Origin: Buddleja alternifolia | Taxonomy: Eukaryota > Streptophyta > Magnoliopsida > Lamiales > Scrophulariaceae | Direction: 5' to 3' | DNA length: 64,000 nucleotides | Assembly: GCA_019426215.1 (NCBI GenBank) | Contig: CM033399.1 | Coordinates: 24,499,022 to 24,563,021 of the forward strand | Shown: one piece after another, positions 25,207 through 37,068 of the stretch | Numbering within the stretch: the first letter of the stretch is position 1 | How the letters are laid out: each line of letters starts with the position of its first letter | Program-made: the position numbers and the translations under genes | The notes under the pieces: generated by a model | Databases searched by the model: none | Told to the model about the DNA's origin: nothing | What the model saw: the letters and a program-made list of their open reading frames with translations, nothing else

Positions 25207-27122
25207 TGCTAGGTGCCCGACGAGCCAATTAGTGGCTTGAACATTACCTTTGTAAACACTATGACAGTCTTGTTTTATTTTATATTAAACTTATTGTTGG
25301 CATCTTTTCTTTATAGCAATTTACTCTTGATAGTTTAGATAAAGATCCCATGGATTACTTATGGCTAGGTGAGTGGTCGTCACATGAAGAGTGGCAATTG
25401 TGGAACACCTCTAGGGTCGTAATCCTAAAACCCTGTTTCAGATCATAGAGACTGTGAGATATGGGATATCACAGTCTCGCAAAGACTTGTTTGTGTGTAT
25501 CACATGGGAGAGTGCCTTGTTCCTTTAGCAATGACCTTGGGGTCAGTGCAGGCACAAAGATATATACTTTGGTAAGAATGGGATTGAACGACCCCACAAG
25601 GACTTCTCGTTAGTTCAATGTCGAACTTGAAGTCCTTCGGTTTCATAGTGTAAGATTAGTCCTCTGACCTGAGATGTCATGGCTAAAAGATATACTGTCC
25701 ACTGCATTTTAATTTACATGTCAATTTCAGGAGAATTATACTGCGGCGTATTTTGAGTATCGTTTGGTGGTACTACTGGATATATGGAATTAGATATGGG
25801 ATTTATCCAAGGTTGGTTGTTTGATACTTTCTATGCTGTAATACAACCCTAATTATAGGCTAAAAGCCTCTGATTAGAGAGGAGTCTTAAAATAGGGAGT
25901 GCAATCCCTGCTTATAAGACAACATCATTATAGTTACAATACAGTCATAGCTTCTGGGTTATTAGGGGTTTCAGTGGTTCCATGCCCTAGACTGAAGATG
26001 GGAAAAATGATGAAAGTATTCGTCTCATAAAGATCATAACCTAGAGAGTTTTTCAGTTCATCGTTAACATCTAGGAAGTTACGGCGCTGTTTCTAGACGC
26101 CAAACCATGACCAATAGGTGCATTGAATTAATATGGTGAAATTAAGTCAAGGCCTAATTGATTATTTGGATATATAATGAATTAAGACAATGTAAGGATT
26201 GTCTAGCCTTTGGGGTGAGGACCTATTGTTAGCTTATTAATGAGCCTAAGAGGTCACACACTAACTTAGTGTAGTACCTATTGGCTAAATTAATTTTTAG
26301 TGAATTAATGGAGAGTTTAAATAATAGGATTTGGTAAAAATAACTAATTAAGTGATCTTAATTAATTGATGTCATGAATTTAATATTGTAGTATTAAATT
26401 TAATTGACTAATTAATTAGTGTTCTAATTAATTTAATGAAGAGAGAGAATAATTAATTCAGTGGGCTTAATAGTTAGTAATTTAATTGTGAAAAATAAAT
26501 TAACGCAAGTACCAATTAATTAATTAGTGGGCTAATTAATTGATTGAGACTTGGGCTTAGAAATAAAGTAAATGAGAAGAGCCCATTAGGTTAAGAAACC
26601 TGTGGGACGTCTACCTAGGTGTATGATGAGGGGAATATTTATTCTTCCCCAAGTCATTCATATGCCTACAACACAGAGAAAAATCCCTATAATATTTTTT
26701 CTTCTCTTCTTCTCTCTTTCTCTATATTAGAGCTTAAACACTTTTCTCCACAAGCCAAAATATTCTATCTCTTTAGGCTAGCACTGAAAAGGAGGATTGA
26801 GGGTACGGGCTAAGGTGTGGATACGCATAGAGGTGTTTTCTCTGTCACACTAGAGCAAGTCAATCCAAGAACGGAGAAGAACGAAGGATTGCTATAGAGA
26901 ATTCAACCGGTGAAAATTCATTCGGAGATTCAAGTGAAGTTTTCTACAGGTAGAATTTCATCAAAAGGTAAACATGAGAAACCCCCTTTATGAATCTGAT
27001 AGTATCATAACAACTTCATCATTTGTTTATAGATTGTGTTTTATTAAATTTTTAAATATATGTTTCCGCTGCATACACACAATTTCGAGGGATTAGACAC
27101 CATAGGAGTATCAAACCCAACA
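25207..27122 (+). repeat. Family X copia 5' LTR
   Basis: Starts TGCTAGGTGCCCG and ends CAAACCCAACA, about 1.9 kb. Shared family blocks include gacagtcttgtttta, gatcccatggattac, aatagggagtgcaatccc and agcactgaaaaggagg. It is followed at once by a tRNA-Met-type primer site, so it is a 5' LTR in plus orientation. The five bases before it are gatag. Confidence 0.7.
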
Positions 27123-27123
27123 G

Positions 27124-27136
27124 TGGTACCAAAGCC
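27124..27136 (+). promoter_or_regulatory. Primer-binding site, initiator tRNA-Met type
   Basis: TGGTACCAAAGCC differs at two positions from the common copia site TGGTATCAGAGCC and lies one base after the LTR end. Confidence 0.65.
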
Positions 27137-28240
27137 AATGTTTGACATGACTTGAATTTTGTCTTGTTTATATGCTTTAACTTTTTTTTTATTATTGCAT
27201 CTTGGAATTGGTTGGATTTTCTATTTCATTTTAGGATTGATTAAATGCATTTAATCTGAAAATTGTATGGCTGCATTTTTTGAATTTCTTGGAATTATAA
27301 AAAAAATTAATCGCACAGCTCGAACTGCGTCGCCGCCATGAAGGCAGTGCCGCATGTTCACGACGACGAACAACTTTTGCCTAAGAGAACGACAATAATC
27401 TAGCGATCTACACGAAACAGAGAGCATAAGAGGTGTGCTCCAGATCGCTACAACGATCTATGCCATCGCTGTCGACACCTAGGAGGCGGTGCCGCATGCG
27501 ATGATGTGTACAAAAACTGGGCAGCCAGTTGCTGCCTATGTTGTTTTTAAGTCTCTGCCGGTGGTGGCCCACCCTAGGAAAGGTCCTAGAGATTTTTCAA
27601 AAATTGTTTAATTACGTTTTGGCCTTGGGCTAATTTTGCAATTATTTTGAAACATGGGCCTTTTGTAATTTTATAAAACTTAGATTTTTAATTACAATAT
27701 TAAAGTTGAAATTTTGGGCTTGGGCTTGAAATTAGATAATTTCAGAAATTAGAGGCTTTTATTTATTTTTGAAAACTAAAATAAAATTATTTTTTGTTGA
27801 TTTTTAAAATTAAATAAAATTGAATTTTTAGATTGGGCCTTTTTATATTTAAATGAAAAAGTGAACTTTTTCATGGGTTTTTCTAAAATTCATTTTTAGA
27901 AAAATAATTAATTGATCTATTAACTAATTTGATTATCCTTAATTTAAAGTCGGTACATTTATTTTATTGCATGATGCGGGCATGTATTATGTGACTTATA
28001 TTGTGATCCGGGTCGAGCCTTAGACTAGTTGTTTTGTGATTTAGGTGGGGTTTCCTTATATTGTATTGTTGTAATTTGAAGACGAAGTGGAGGCATTCAA
28101 GCTCAGAAGCAATGATGACCTTAGCATAGGGTACAAATCCTTAGATTAGATTGGTCAACACCTTAATGGCTCGAGGTGTTTGGGAATGGCTCGACTAAGA
28201 TCACATTTACCGTTTTATTATGGTGTGCTCATGGTGAGAA
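27137..28240 (+). mobile_element. Untranslated leader of a family X element, gag lost
   Basis: A GC-richer stretch (27310-27590, cgtcgccgcc-like words) then AT-rich DNA, then gaagacgaagtgg...gattagattggtc (28080-28170). The same order is found on minus at 52640-51330 before the gag of the other family X element. Here a second LTR starts at 28241 with no gag between, so this copy is an internal-deletion derivative. Confidence 0.6.
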
Positions 28241-28607
28241 TGTTAGATGCCCAGTGAGCCATTTTCTTTGAGCTCTGCCATCTTAAATGTAAAACACTAT
28301 GACAATCTTGTTTTATATATATTGAATCTTTCTATATGGCATGCTTCTTTATTGTTATCACTTGTGTTAGTATAGATAAAGATCCCATGGATTACATATG
28401 GTTACGGGAGCGGTCAGGATACCTATGGAATGCTCTCAAAGACCGTAATCCTAAGTAATGTTCCAAGTCATAGAGGCTATGAGATGTGGGATATCACTGG
28501 TCTCACCAAGACTTGTTCATGCATGTAACTCTCCCAAGAGGTCGCCGTGTTACAATGTCGATGGCTAGTATGGCAATACATGTATGAAGATCCCCACTTT
28601 GGGTGAG
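28241..28607 (+). repeat. Family X LTR, 5' part
   Basis: Starts TGTTAGATGCCCAGTGAGCC and matches 29336 onward for about 300 bases, then is cut at 28608 by an Athila-type LTR. Confidence 0.65.
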
Positions 28608-29335
28608 TGATAGGGATGAGATTTACGTGATTTGGTACTACGATTTCGTATGGTTTAAGCTCAATTATGTTTAATTTATGCCACAAATGCATGTAATAAG
28701 TTTGAAATTGGAGTACAGGTATAAGTTCTTGAAATTGAGGAAAATAATGAAGAAAGGCACGAATTCAGTGTAAAACCAAGGAAGCAGAGCCTAACGTTTG
28801 AACGTTGAGTGCATTAACATCCGAACGCTTGGAGAGCTTACGCACGAATGTGAAATGCAGTAACGCCCGAATGCCAGGAGATGCCCAACGTTCGAACGTT
28901 GATGTCGGCAGAACAATTTTAGAAATTTCCAATTCTAAACTAAAAGGATTCTTCCAATACTACACCTATAAATACAAGAGGTAGGAGCAGAAAAAGAGCA
29001 GCAGTTTAGTAGGTAGAGAAACCCGTTAATTAGGGTTTAGTTTAGTTTTCTTCTTGGTTACTTTTGGATCAAGATTTCATAGAAGAAGGCAGAAAAAAAT
29101 CATCTTCTACAAATAGGGAGTTTTTAGATTTAGATAAAAAAATTCTATACATATTTATCTAATTCGTTGTATATTTTCTTTTATAGTTATGAATTAATTT
29201 ATGAGATTAAGACCATGCAAAGGCAAGATTGATTTTGAATAATAAATGATAGTTGCTGATTTAAGTTAATTCAATGACTGTTATGTGTTATGATTTTTGT
29301 GCTATTATCATCTTCATATGATTAGCTACTGGTAG
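28608..29335 (+). repeat. Athila-type LTR fragment
   Basis: Starts TGATAGGGATGAGATTTACG, like TGATAAGAGGCATTTTTACG at 37069. The following blocks (tatgccacaaatgcat, ggagtacaggtataa) parallel the element 2 LTR, and later blocks (aagaccatgcaaagg, tttttgtgctattatc) also correspond. It carries five NCGAACG-type motifs (28797-28898). Its 3' half is missing where a family X LTR begins at 29336. Confidence 0.65.
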
Positions 29336-30480
29336 TGTTAGGTGCCCGGTGAGCTAATTGTTTTGGGCTCTGCCATCTTAAATGTAAAACACTATGGCAG
29401 TCTTGTTTTAAATATATTGAATATTTCTTTATGGTATGCTTCTTTATTGTTATAACTAGTGTTAGTGTAGATAAAAACCCCACGAATTACATATGGTTAG
29501 GGGAGCGGCCGGGATACATATGAAATGCTCTCAAAGACCATAATCTTAAATATTATTCCAAGTCATAGAGGCTGTGAGATGTGGGATATCACTGGTCTCG
29601 TCAAGACTTGTTCATGCATGTAACTCTTCCAAGAGGTACTTGATTACGGAATTGAACGACCCCGTTGAAGGACTCCTATTTGGTGCTGTCAAACATGGAG
29701 TCCTTGGGTTTCATAGTGTAAGATTAATCCTTTTACCTAAGACATCATTTAGAAAGGGTATTACCCACTTTGCTTTGATATGCACGTGCACTCCAGGAGA
29801 GTCATACGGCGTGTATGTTGGGTATAGTCTGTTAGTACATCGGAACAAATGGCAGTCGGAGAGGGATTCATCCAGGGTCACAAGTACCCGGTATTTCCTA
29901 TGTTGTTGGGAGAATCTAAATGATCGTTAAAAGCCTTTGATCAAAGAAATTGTCTTCTGAGAGGGATTGGTGGTCCCGTAATAGAAGACCGGATCATTAG
30001 ATATCACAACACAGTCATAGTTTCTAAGGTTATTAGGGTTCGATCGTTGCCATTCCTTAGACCATAGACGGGAAACTGATGAAGGGATTCTACTCACATG
30101 ACGATCATAACTCGGATAGGTTTTTGCTTTTCATCGTTGACATCTAGGAAGTCGTGGCGACGTTGCTAGACATCGAACCACGAAAAGGTCTAGTTAATTA
30201 TTTAGAATAATTAATCTAGCCTATGGGGACTTATTGCTATCTTGACAATGAGCCTGAGGGGTCACACACATAACTTAGTGTAGTACCTATTAGCTAATTA
30301 ATTCTTTGTGAATTAATGAAGGGATTAATTAAATGGATTTAATTAATCAAGGAAAAGGAATTAATTTAACTAATTAATTAATGGTTCTATAATTTAATAT
30401 TAGAATATTAAATTGGGAATGACCAATTAATTAATAAAGAGAAAGAGAATAATATGTATATATATATATATATATAAAAA
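29336..30480 (+). repeat. Family X LTR, truncated
   Basis: Starts TGTTAGGTGCCCGGTGAGC and runs through gacagtcttg-like, gtaagattaatcc, cacacataacttagtgtag and attaaattgggaatgacc blocks to a TA repeat at about 30455-30476, where similarity stops. The 118-codon frame at 29574-29930 is LTR sequence, not a gene. Confidence 0.65.
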
Positions 30481-30487
30481 AATAGGG

Positions 30488-30600
30488 TATGGGTCAAATA
30501 CATTCCTATACTTTAGGTAAGATATAAGACCCAATCTAGACCATTTAAACCATTTGATCCCAAGGTCCATAATTAAAGCCAGTATCTCGATTTTAATATT
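30488..30600. other. Possible left end of the MULE
   Basis: The stretch starting gggtatgggtcaaatacatt has the look of a MULE terminal sequence and lies between the truncated LTR and the first motif-rich MULE DNA. I could not find its inverted partner to the right of 45480, so the boundary is a guess. Confidence 0.3.
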
Positions 30601-31634
30601 GGGATAATTGCAAAAAAAAAACCTGTGTTATTTTAAAAGTGTTAAAAACCCTCCTGTGTTAACGAAATAGGTGAAAACCCCCCTGTGAAATGTAAAAACA
30701 TTGCACACTCTCCCCCACCGTTAAATAGGGTTTAACACCATTAGTTTTTTTGTAAAATGTCCATTATACCCTTATATTACTAACCATTGGATCTAAATCC
30801 ATAAGATCAAAGGCTCATGTTTTTTTGAAATAAAAGAAAAGAAAAATAAATTCTTTAAATAAGACAATTAAAAAAAAAAGGGGGATAAATTTCAAAACCC
30901 CCAAATGCAGGCAGGGGGGGTCTTCTTCTCTTCTTCTTCACAGTGAAGAAGACGTCTTCTTCTTCACAATCCAACCCAACCCCACAATCCCCAAAACCCT
31001 TAAATCTGATAATTCTATGGTAGTTGTGTGAAGTTGTGGTGCTGTGCGTGGTGGTGGTGGTGTGAATTGGTGGTGTTGATGGCGGTTGTGTGAAGTGGTG
31101 GTGGTAGTGGTTGTGTGAAGTGGCGGTGGCGAGTTCAATATCCGGTGACGAGTTCGAGCGCGGTTGTGCGGTGAAGTGGTGGTGGCTGCGTATGGCGGTG
31201 TTGATGGCGGTTGTGCGAAGTCAACGGTGGTGGTTCGTGGTGATGAACTGGTGGTGGTTTTGTGTGATTGGTGGTTCGGTGGTGGCAAACCGTATTGGTG
31301 GTGGTGGCGCCGGCGGTGAGTCAGTTTCGTCGGTTCTGTTGTGGGCGGGTGGCATTGGCTATGGTGGAAAACCGATGAAGAAGAAGAAGAAAGGGAAAAA
31401 AAATAAAAAATAAATAAATGAGGGGTATAATAGGCTTTTAACATTTGAAAACCAAATAAAAACTTTCCAACTCCCATCACACGCGCGTGCATTTCACGCT
31501 CCGTTAAATTTGACGGAATGGGGATTTTTTGCAGAATTTTTACATTTCACAGGGGATTTTTCACCTATTTCGCTAACACATGAGGGTTTTTAGCACTTTC
31601 AAAATAACACAAGATTTTTTTTTGCAATTATCCC
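30601..31634. mobile_element. Non-autonomous MULE, Pack-MULE-like
   Basis: Inverted terminal repeats of about 130 bp (left gggataattgcaaaaaaa; right the reverse complement, with matching cctgtgttattttaaaagtg and gaaataggtgaaaa blocks) are flanked by perfect 9-bp duplications tttaatatt (30592-30600 and 31635-31643), the MULE length. The interior (30950-31400) is much richer in G and C than the surroundings, with gtggtggtgg runs. An open frame of 184 codons on minus (30938-31492) is Pro/Thr/His-rich with no known domain. Such GC-rich cargo suggests a captured host fragment, but the source is not recognisable. Confidence 0.75.
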
Positions 31635-31643
31635 TTTAATATT

Positions 31644-32549
31644 TAATTTAATGATAATAGGGGTATTTTAGTCAATAGGTCTAACAAACTTATGCAAATA
31701 ACATGCAGGATCAAAATCAAATCCCTTATTATACGCAATAACAGATTCATCTTCCATTTTTAATTATTCCTTCCAAATTTAACTCCCAGAAAGTCACGAT
31801 TGATACAGAAATCCTTAAATTCATATTCAATTCATATATCATCAATTCATCATCGACAATTTTAGCACGGTATCATTGACAATTTTAGCTCGGAATCATC
31901 AACAATTCAACATGAATATAAGATATATTCATCGTCAATTCATTGCCGTCATCAATTGGGCATTTTTTCAAACATTAGCATAGTTTTTTATTACGTTTTC
32001 ATGGCTGAGATCGACACAGGTATGCGTAATTATCATCATATCTTCTGAGTTTTTTCGGAAAATGTTTGTTTATGCTGTACATCGGCTTAGGCGTCAATAT
32101 ACAGTATATATAAGTGTGATATACAACAGCATATACCTGAAATTTCAGTTAGTTTAATTGATCATGCAGCAGTTTTTTGTGAATATATTATACAATAAAT
32201 CAATCATTATTATACAGTATATTATATTACATTATGCAGTTTATATAATGAGGTTATACAGTGTGGAATTAAATGCAATCCTCTGTCAGTTGAATACTAT
32301 ATACAGTTCGTATAATGGGGTTATACACCGAGTTATTCAATATTATACAGTAAGAAGGCACATTAATTATTCTATGCTATATCTTAACACATACTGTTTG
32401 TTACATTTTAACATACTGTATATCACATGTATATTTACTGTATAATGTTATATAAGTTACTGAATATTGTTTGTTTACACAATGTATAATAGTAATGCTC
32501 ATAATGCATGTTATGATGTGTTATACTGTATATTCTTAACTGGATCAGT
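31644..32549 (+). promoter_or_regulatory. MULE upstream region with iterated motif
   Basis: Non-coding. From about 32095 it is packed with variants of attatacagt (for example 32099, 32211, 32254, 32302, 32344), and from about 32400 the reverse form actgtata(atg) appears (32401, 32437, 32525). It lies directly before the transposase start codon. Confidence 0.6.
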
Positions 32550-35302
32550 ATGGTTAGCAATAATGATGTTGAGAATCAATGTGTCGGATCTTCATTGTCA
32601 TGCAATTCGATCACATCACCTGGAGGTTCCAAATATTGGGTTCCAGTGTGTGCCCCAGAGGCTATACCTTGCATTGGTAAGGCATTTGAAAGCTTGAAGA
32701 TTGCATTTGAATTTTACAAAAACTATGCTCGTTTATGTGGTTTTGATGTCCGTAAGTGCTCACAAAAAACACATAAGGATGGTACGGTCTTATCGAAACA
32801 CTATGTATACAGTCGTTCCGGTATTTACAAAAAGTTCGATGGTGTCTGTAGGAAGAAGAAGTTTATGATTGGTCGATGTGATTGTAACGCTAAGATTGTA
32901 ATGAGGTTTAGTGCTCTAGAGGGATATGTTATAAAGAATTTTTTTGAGCGGCACAATCACGAACTTGCAACAGATGAGGGTAAACAGTTTCTGAAAATCA
33001 ATCGGAATATTGATTCGTCACAGATAATGTTCTGCCTAAATGCATCAAAGGTGAACGTTGGTGCGATTAGATCACATTCATTTCTAAAGGAAATTGCGGG
33101 TGGGTTTAATAACGTTGGATCGACGTCTACAGATTTTAAAAATGCGAAAAGAGATGTGAAGCAATACGTTGGTGAGAATGACGGGGAGATGATTGTTAGG
33201 AAATTCATGAATATAAAAAAAGCGTGTAAAGGTTTTTTATTTGATTATGACACAGATTCCGACGGGTGTATGAGTAGGTTGTTTTAGGCTGATCCTATTG
33301 CAATACGGAATTTTGAACTTTTTGGTGATGTTTGCTCGGTCGATGCAACATTTCGATCCAACAAATAAGCACATTTACTTCATAAGAAGATATGCACTGC
33401 ATATCTTATTATGCATTGCATAACATATTATAAGTTGTTGTATAATGTAGATACATTGACTGTGTAATGATAATGTAAAATCTTTATTATAGGCAGTGTA
33501 TATGTAATGTATAACTCATTGTTAGTCACTGTATAATGTATATACAGTTATTGTATAATACCTTTATTAGTTAATGTATTTTGGTATTTTTTTTACATAT
33601 TGTTTTATACTGCATTTTTCAGGTATCAACTGAAGTTTGTTCCTTTTACTGATATAGATAGCCACAAAAAAATAATCACATTTGGTGCTTCTCTAATCAC
33701 AAAAGAAGACATTGAGTCGTACACGTGGGTTTTCGAAGCTTTTACCCGTGCGATGGGACGAGAACCAAACTATATTGTATCTGATCAATGTCCGGCCATG
33801 AAGCAGGCTATTCCTAGTGTGTTTAAAACTGCTAGGCATCGGCTGTGCACGTGGCATATTATGAAGAAGTTTCCTACCAAGGTTTGTGTCATACCGTATA
33901 ATTAAGTTGTAGACAGTGAATATTGTATATAGAACTTTGCTATTTTCGATGTATATAATGTTTTCATCAACTTTATGATGATATCTATTTATAGTGTATA
34001 ATACTAGTTAACATACTGTATAACATGTTATTAATTTGAGTTTTACATTTACAGATTTCACCACGTATAGGTAACTATGCTGAAGTGGTGAGAAAGGTTA
34101 ATAATTTTGTGTATAACGACGACATCACTCCAATTCAGTTTGAAGAGGGATGGAATGCTCTCATTTCAAAGTACGGACTAAGCCATATTGATTGGCTTTT
34201 TGAAATTTATGAGAACAGACATTCATGGGTATCCGCATACTCTCGAGATGTTTCGATGGGTGGGATATTGAGGACTACTTCGATTTCAGAGTCTGTTAAC
34301 TCATTCTTTAACCAGTTTTACGTGAAGGGTGATAAAATCATTGAGTTTTATAGTAGATTTGAAAGTGCTATGGACAGACAAAGGAATAATAATGCAAGAT
34401 TAAATCACGAGTCGTTGGTCTCCAAGCCATCAACCGACACCCCTATGCGGATAGAGGAGGATGGTTCAAAAGTATACACCCGCGCTATTTTCTATGATGT
34501 TCAAGTGGAGATAAAAGATTCTGCGTATCAAGTGGTACTTCAAAGTCTAAACGTTGTTGATGGTGTTAAATTGTTTGTCGTAAGAGACTCCGACAACGAA
34601 TCAAAGATGTACGAGGTATCTCATTCTTTTCATACTGTATGGCAATGTTATACATACTGTATATGCACATTATAGAGTCTGTATGATACAGTTTTGTTTT
34701 CTATTTTTTATGTTTTTTAGGAGAAACATGTTGTATCGAACAATCATGTTGATTGTTCTTGCAAATTGTTTTTGAGGAGGGGTGTTTTGTGTAGACATAT
34801 TTTTTTTGCATTCAACCATGGCCGAATACACAAACTGCTATCCGAGTATGTTCTAAAGAGGTGGAGAAAAAACGCAGAAAATATGGCGTCCGATACAATC
34901 AACAACCATGTCACACAATATCGCTCGATGATTCAGAAGACTACAAATGATGTGAGTCAAATTTGGATAGACTTTCAAGCATATTTAATTATTGCGGGTT
35001 TCAACAAAAAAAAAATTGAGTACATAAAAAATCAATTGCTGGATATAAAGTCGCATTTGAGTGTTGGTGCGGACGACAACAATAAAATCAACAAGAATGC
35101 TGTTATCGAGACACTAGTGGGACCCCAAATCGAGAACGAGCTCGAGGTCAAAAATCCTCAAATGAGTCGAACTAAAGGGTGTGGTAAAAGAATTAAGAGC
35201 AGTGTGGAGATATCCAAGCATGTTCCTAAGAGGAGAAAATGTGCTGCATGCAGAAAAGTTGATGGGCACAATGCAAGAACTTGTCCATCAAAGGAAAAAT
35301 AG
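32550..35302 (+). pseudogene. FAR1/MULE-type transposase gene, two lesions
   Basis: Four exons: 32550-33364, 33623-33881, 34055-34615 and 34721-35302, which join in frame to 738 codons. An N-terminal FAR1 domain (AFEFYKNYARLCGFDVRK, zinc ligands, ending RHNHEL) is followed by the MULE DDE domain with its three acidic positions visible: VDATFRS, VSDQCPAM and ISESVNSFF. Next come a SWIM zinc finger (CSCKLFLRRGVLCRH) and a C-terminal knuckle (CAACRKVDGHNARTC). Two lesions are seen: an in-frame TAG at 33285-33287 where the family has Trp (LFWAD), and a first donor of AT instead of GT (33365-33366). The other donors and acceptors are canonical. The product would bind MULE ends and cut DNA in the nucleus; this copy should not make a full protein. 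A domesticated FAR1-like factor is less likely given the element context. Confidence 0.88.
33365..33622 (+). repeat. Motif array in transposase intron 1
   Basis: The intron is rich in gtataatg/actgtata words (for example 33449, 33532, 33554) in the sense orientation. Introns 2 (33882-34054) and 3 (34616-34720) show the same, for example actgtataac near 34015 and actgtata near 34635 and 34655. Confidence 0.7.
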
Positions 35303-35700
35303 AAGTGTTTGCTTTACATTTGTTAATGTATAATGAAGTATTATTCTCTGTATAATATAGTCTTATACACTGTATACCGAAGTGTTATTCAATGTATAAT
35401 GAATCCAGTTTTCAATGTATAATGAAACATTATTGACTGTACAATGAAGTGTTATTCAATGTATGTAAAAAATGTCATAATGTCCGTTGTATAATTGAGT
35501 GTGTTTTGTATGTTTAATTCTATACTACAATTGAGTATTTTTTATACTGTATAATGAATATGTTGTTTTTATACTGCATACATCCGTTCTTTATAATGTA
35601 ATTTTATTAACTGTATAATGAACCTAATGCATAACATGCATATTATGTACTGTATATGTTACGAACACTTTAATGACACACTCAATGAACAGAACAATAA
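35303..35700 (+). repeat. Motif array in the transposase 3' flank
   Basis: A dense run of near-copies of actgtataatgaa: about 35325, 35350, 35365, 35393, 35417, 35437, 35553 and 35610, in sense orientation, with variable 15-30 base spacers. No open frame spans it. Confidence 0.75.
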
Positions 35701-35882
35701 CAGGTTATGTGCAGTGAACAAACTTTGTAGATTTAAACCACCCAAATAAAAGCTATAGCGCAACAGAAACTAATAAATAAATAAAAAACTACAATGAAAT
35801 TTAAAAATCCAGTGTATTAACACCAAAACTACGTGTTGTATCCATTACATGTTGATCACATTTACCCCTGCTTCCCCTTTTT

Positions 35883-37063
35883 CTATTGGGCTTGTTCATG
35901 TTCCACCTCCTTTGACTGTCTGAGGATTTCGTCTTTGAGGGTGTTCAGCTCAGAAGTGAGGATCTTTTCCAGATAAAACCCCCTCAATCTATTGAGTTTC
36001 GTAACTTGTGATTTCTACATTGTATAAATACTAAAGTTAGATGGATAGGAAATAAAGATTTTCACAAATTTTCATACATATAAATAAAAAAGTGTAAAAC
36101 ATTACGTTTTCTAGACCCAATTCCGGATCCCAATTCTTCAGTCCTCCACCGAGGTAAGTCTCCATGTGACACATTACAAAAACACCACAATCCGATTTGT
36201 TTATATGTGTACGCCACGGCATTGGAAGCCTTACAATTTCTACCGTTGACAACGCACTTCCAGCTGGATGGTTGATATCCAGCAGGAACTTGACAAACAT
36301 GTCTCTCTGTTTGAAACAACAAACTAAAAAGGTAAGATACAGTGTATAAATATATTAATGTACAATATATTGATATATCATTATACAGTAGAGTATTATT
36401 TCACTATACACTGAATATTAATGATTATGCAGTCCAATACTATACCATTATACAGGTTGTTAATATATCAATACACAGTCAATGACTACATCATTATACA
36501 GTGTTTTAATATATAATTATACGGTGCATTACTATATATTTTAAGTTAATTGAGGCTATACAATGTGTTATAATGTATATTTAACAATGATATTTGACAT
36601 CAATTTTTTTTTTTTTTGTATTTGAAGGATAGTTACCAAAGTGAATGGCACATGTTGATATTTGTCTTCGATCGACACATCCGTCGCGCTGTTGTCAAGG
36701 ATCTCAATAGCTGATTGCTTCAAATTAAAGCATATCACGTAGTAGTGTCCAGCGTGAAGAAGTGGGAAGACGACCTATATATTGATGGATGAAAGTGGTG
36801 TTAATAAAGTTACATAAAATACGATAATTATAACAAACGAACGGTTTTAACTTACCAACGTAACATCGGTTATGTTGACTCTTGGAAACATGCTCAAACG
36901 GTTTTTAATGTTATCCTTGAATTTTTGCAGCAGCACATCAGCACGTTTGTCTCCTTTGTTTGTCGCGAAAAAAATTTGTTATCCATTTTAAAAAAAAAAC
37001 TAGCTAGCTTGCGGAAAATTATAATGTATGTATTAACAAAAGATAAGAAATATACTTTACCGT
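35883..37063 (-). pseudogene. Ulp1-type (C48) protease gene, C-terminal exons
   Basis: Read on minus, exons 36774-36637, about 36311-36106 and the last exon ending with TAG at 35885-35883 join in frame, with an upstream exon ending at 36857. The catalytic set of Ulp1/SENP cysteine proteases is visible: His in HAGHYYVICFNLK, Asp in IEILDNS and Cys in NKSDCGVFVMCHMETY. Ulp1 enzymes process or remove SUMO. Ulp-like genes carried by plant MULEs (the KAONASHI group) are known, and this gene sits tail-to-tail with the transposase 0.6 kb away. Introns contain the attatacagt array (actgtataat on the sense strand). The gene is cut by the retrotransposon at 37069; the N-terminal side is at 44894-45480. 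The C-terminal exons look open. Confidence 0.8.
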
Positions 37064-37068
37064 GTCGG
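37064..37068. repeat. Target-site duplication, left copy (gtcgg)
   Basis: Identical to 44889-44893, flanking the Athila-like element 2. Confidence 0.9.

Noticed and set aside
29574..29930. 118-codon open frame as a gene
   Set aside because: The stretch is LTR sequence of family X with counterparts at other LTRs in the window where the frame is not kept.
30938..31492. 184-codon Pro/Thr/His-rich frame as a host gene
   Set aside because: It lies wholly inside a bounded non-autonomous MULE, has low-complexity composition and no recognisable domain or splice structure.
32550..35302. Domesticated FAR1/FHY3-like transcription factor gene
   Set aside because: The domains fit, but all DDE residues are kept, a stop and a dead splice donor are present, and it shares a motif array with a MULE-borne Ulp gene, so a transposon gene is the better reading.
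32095..35640. CRISPR-like or satellite array from the regular gtataatg repeats
   Set aside because: Repeats are short, degenerate and irregularly spaced, lie in introns of a plant transposon, and have no conserved repeat length, so neither call fits.
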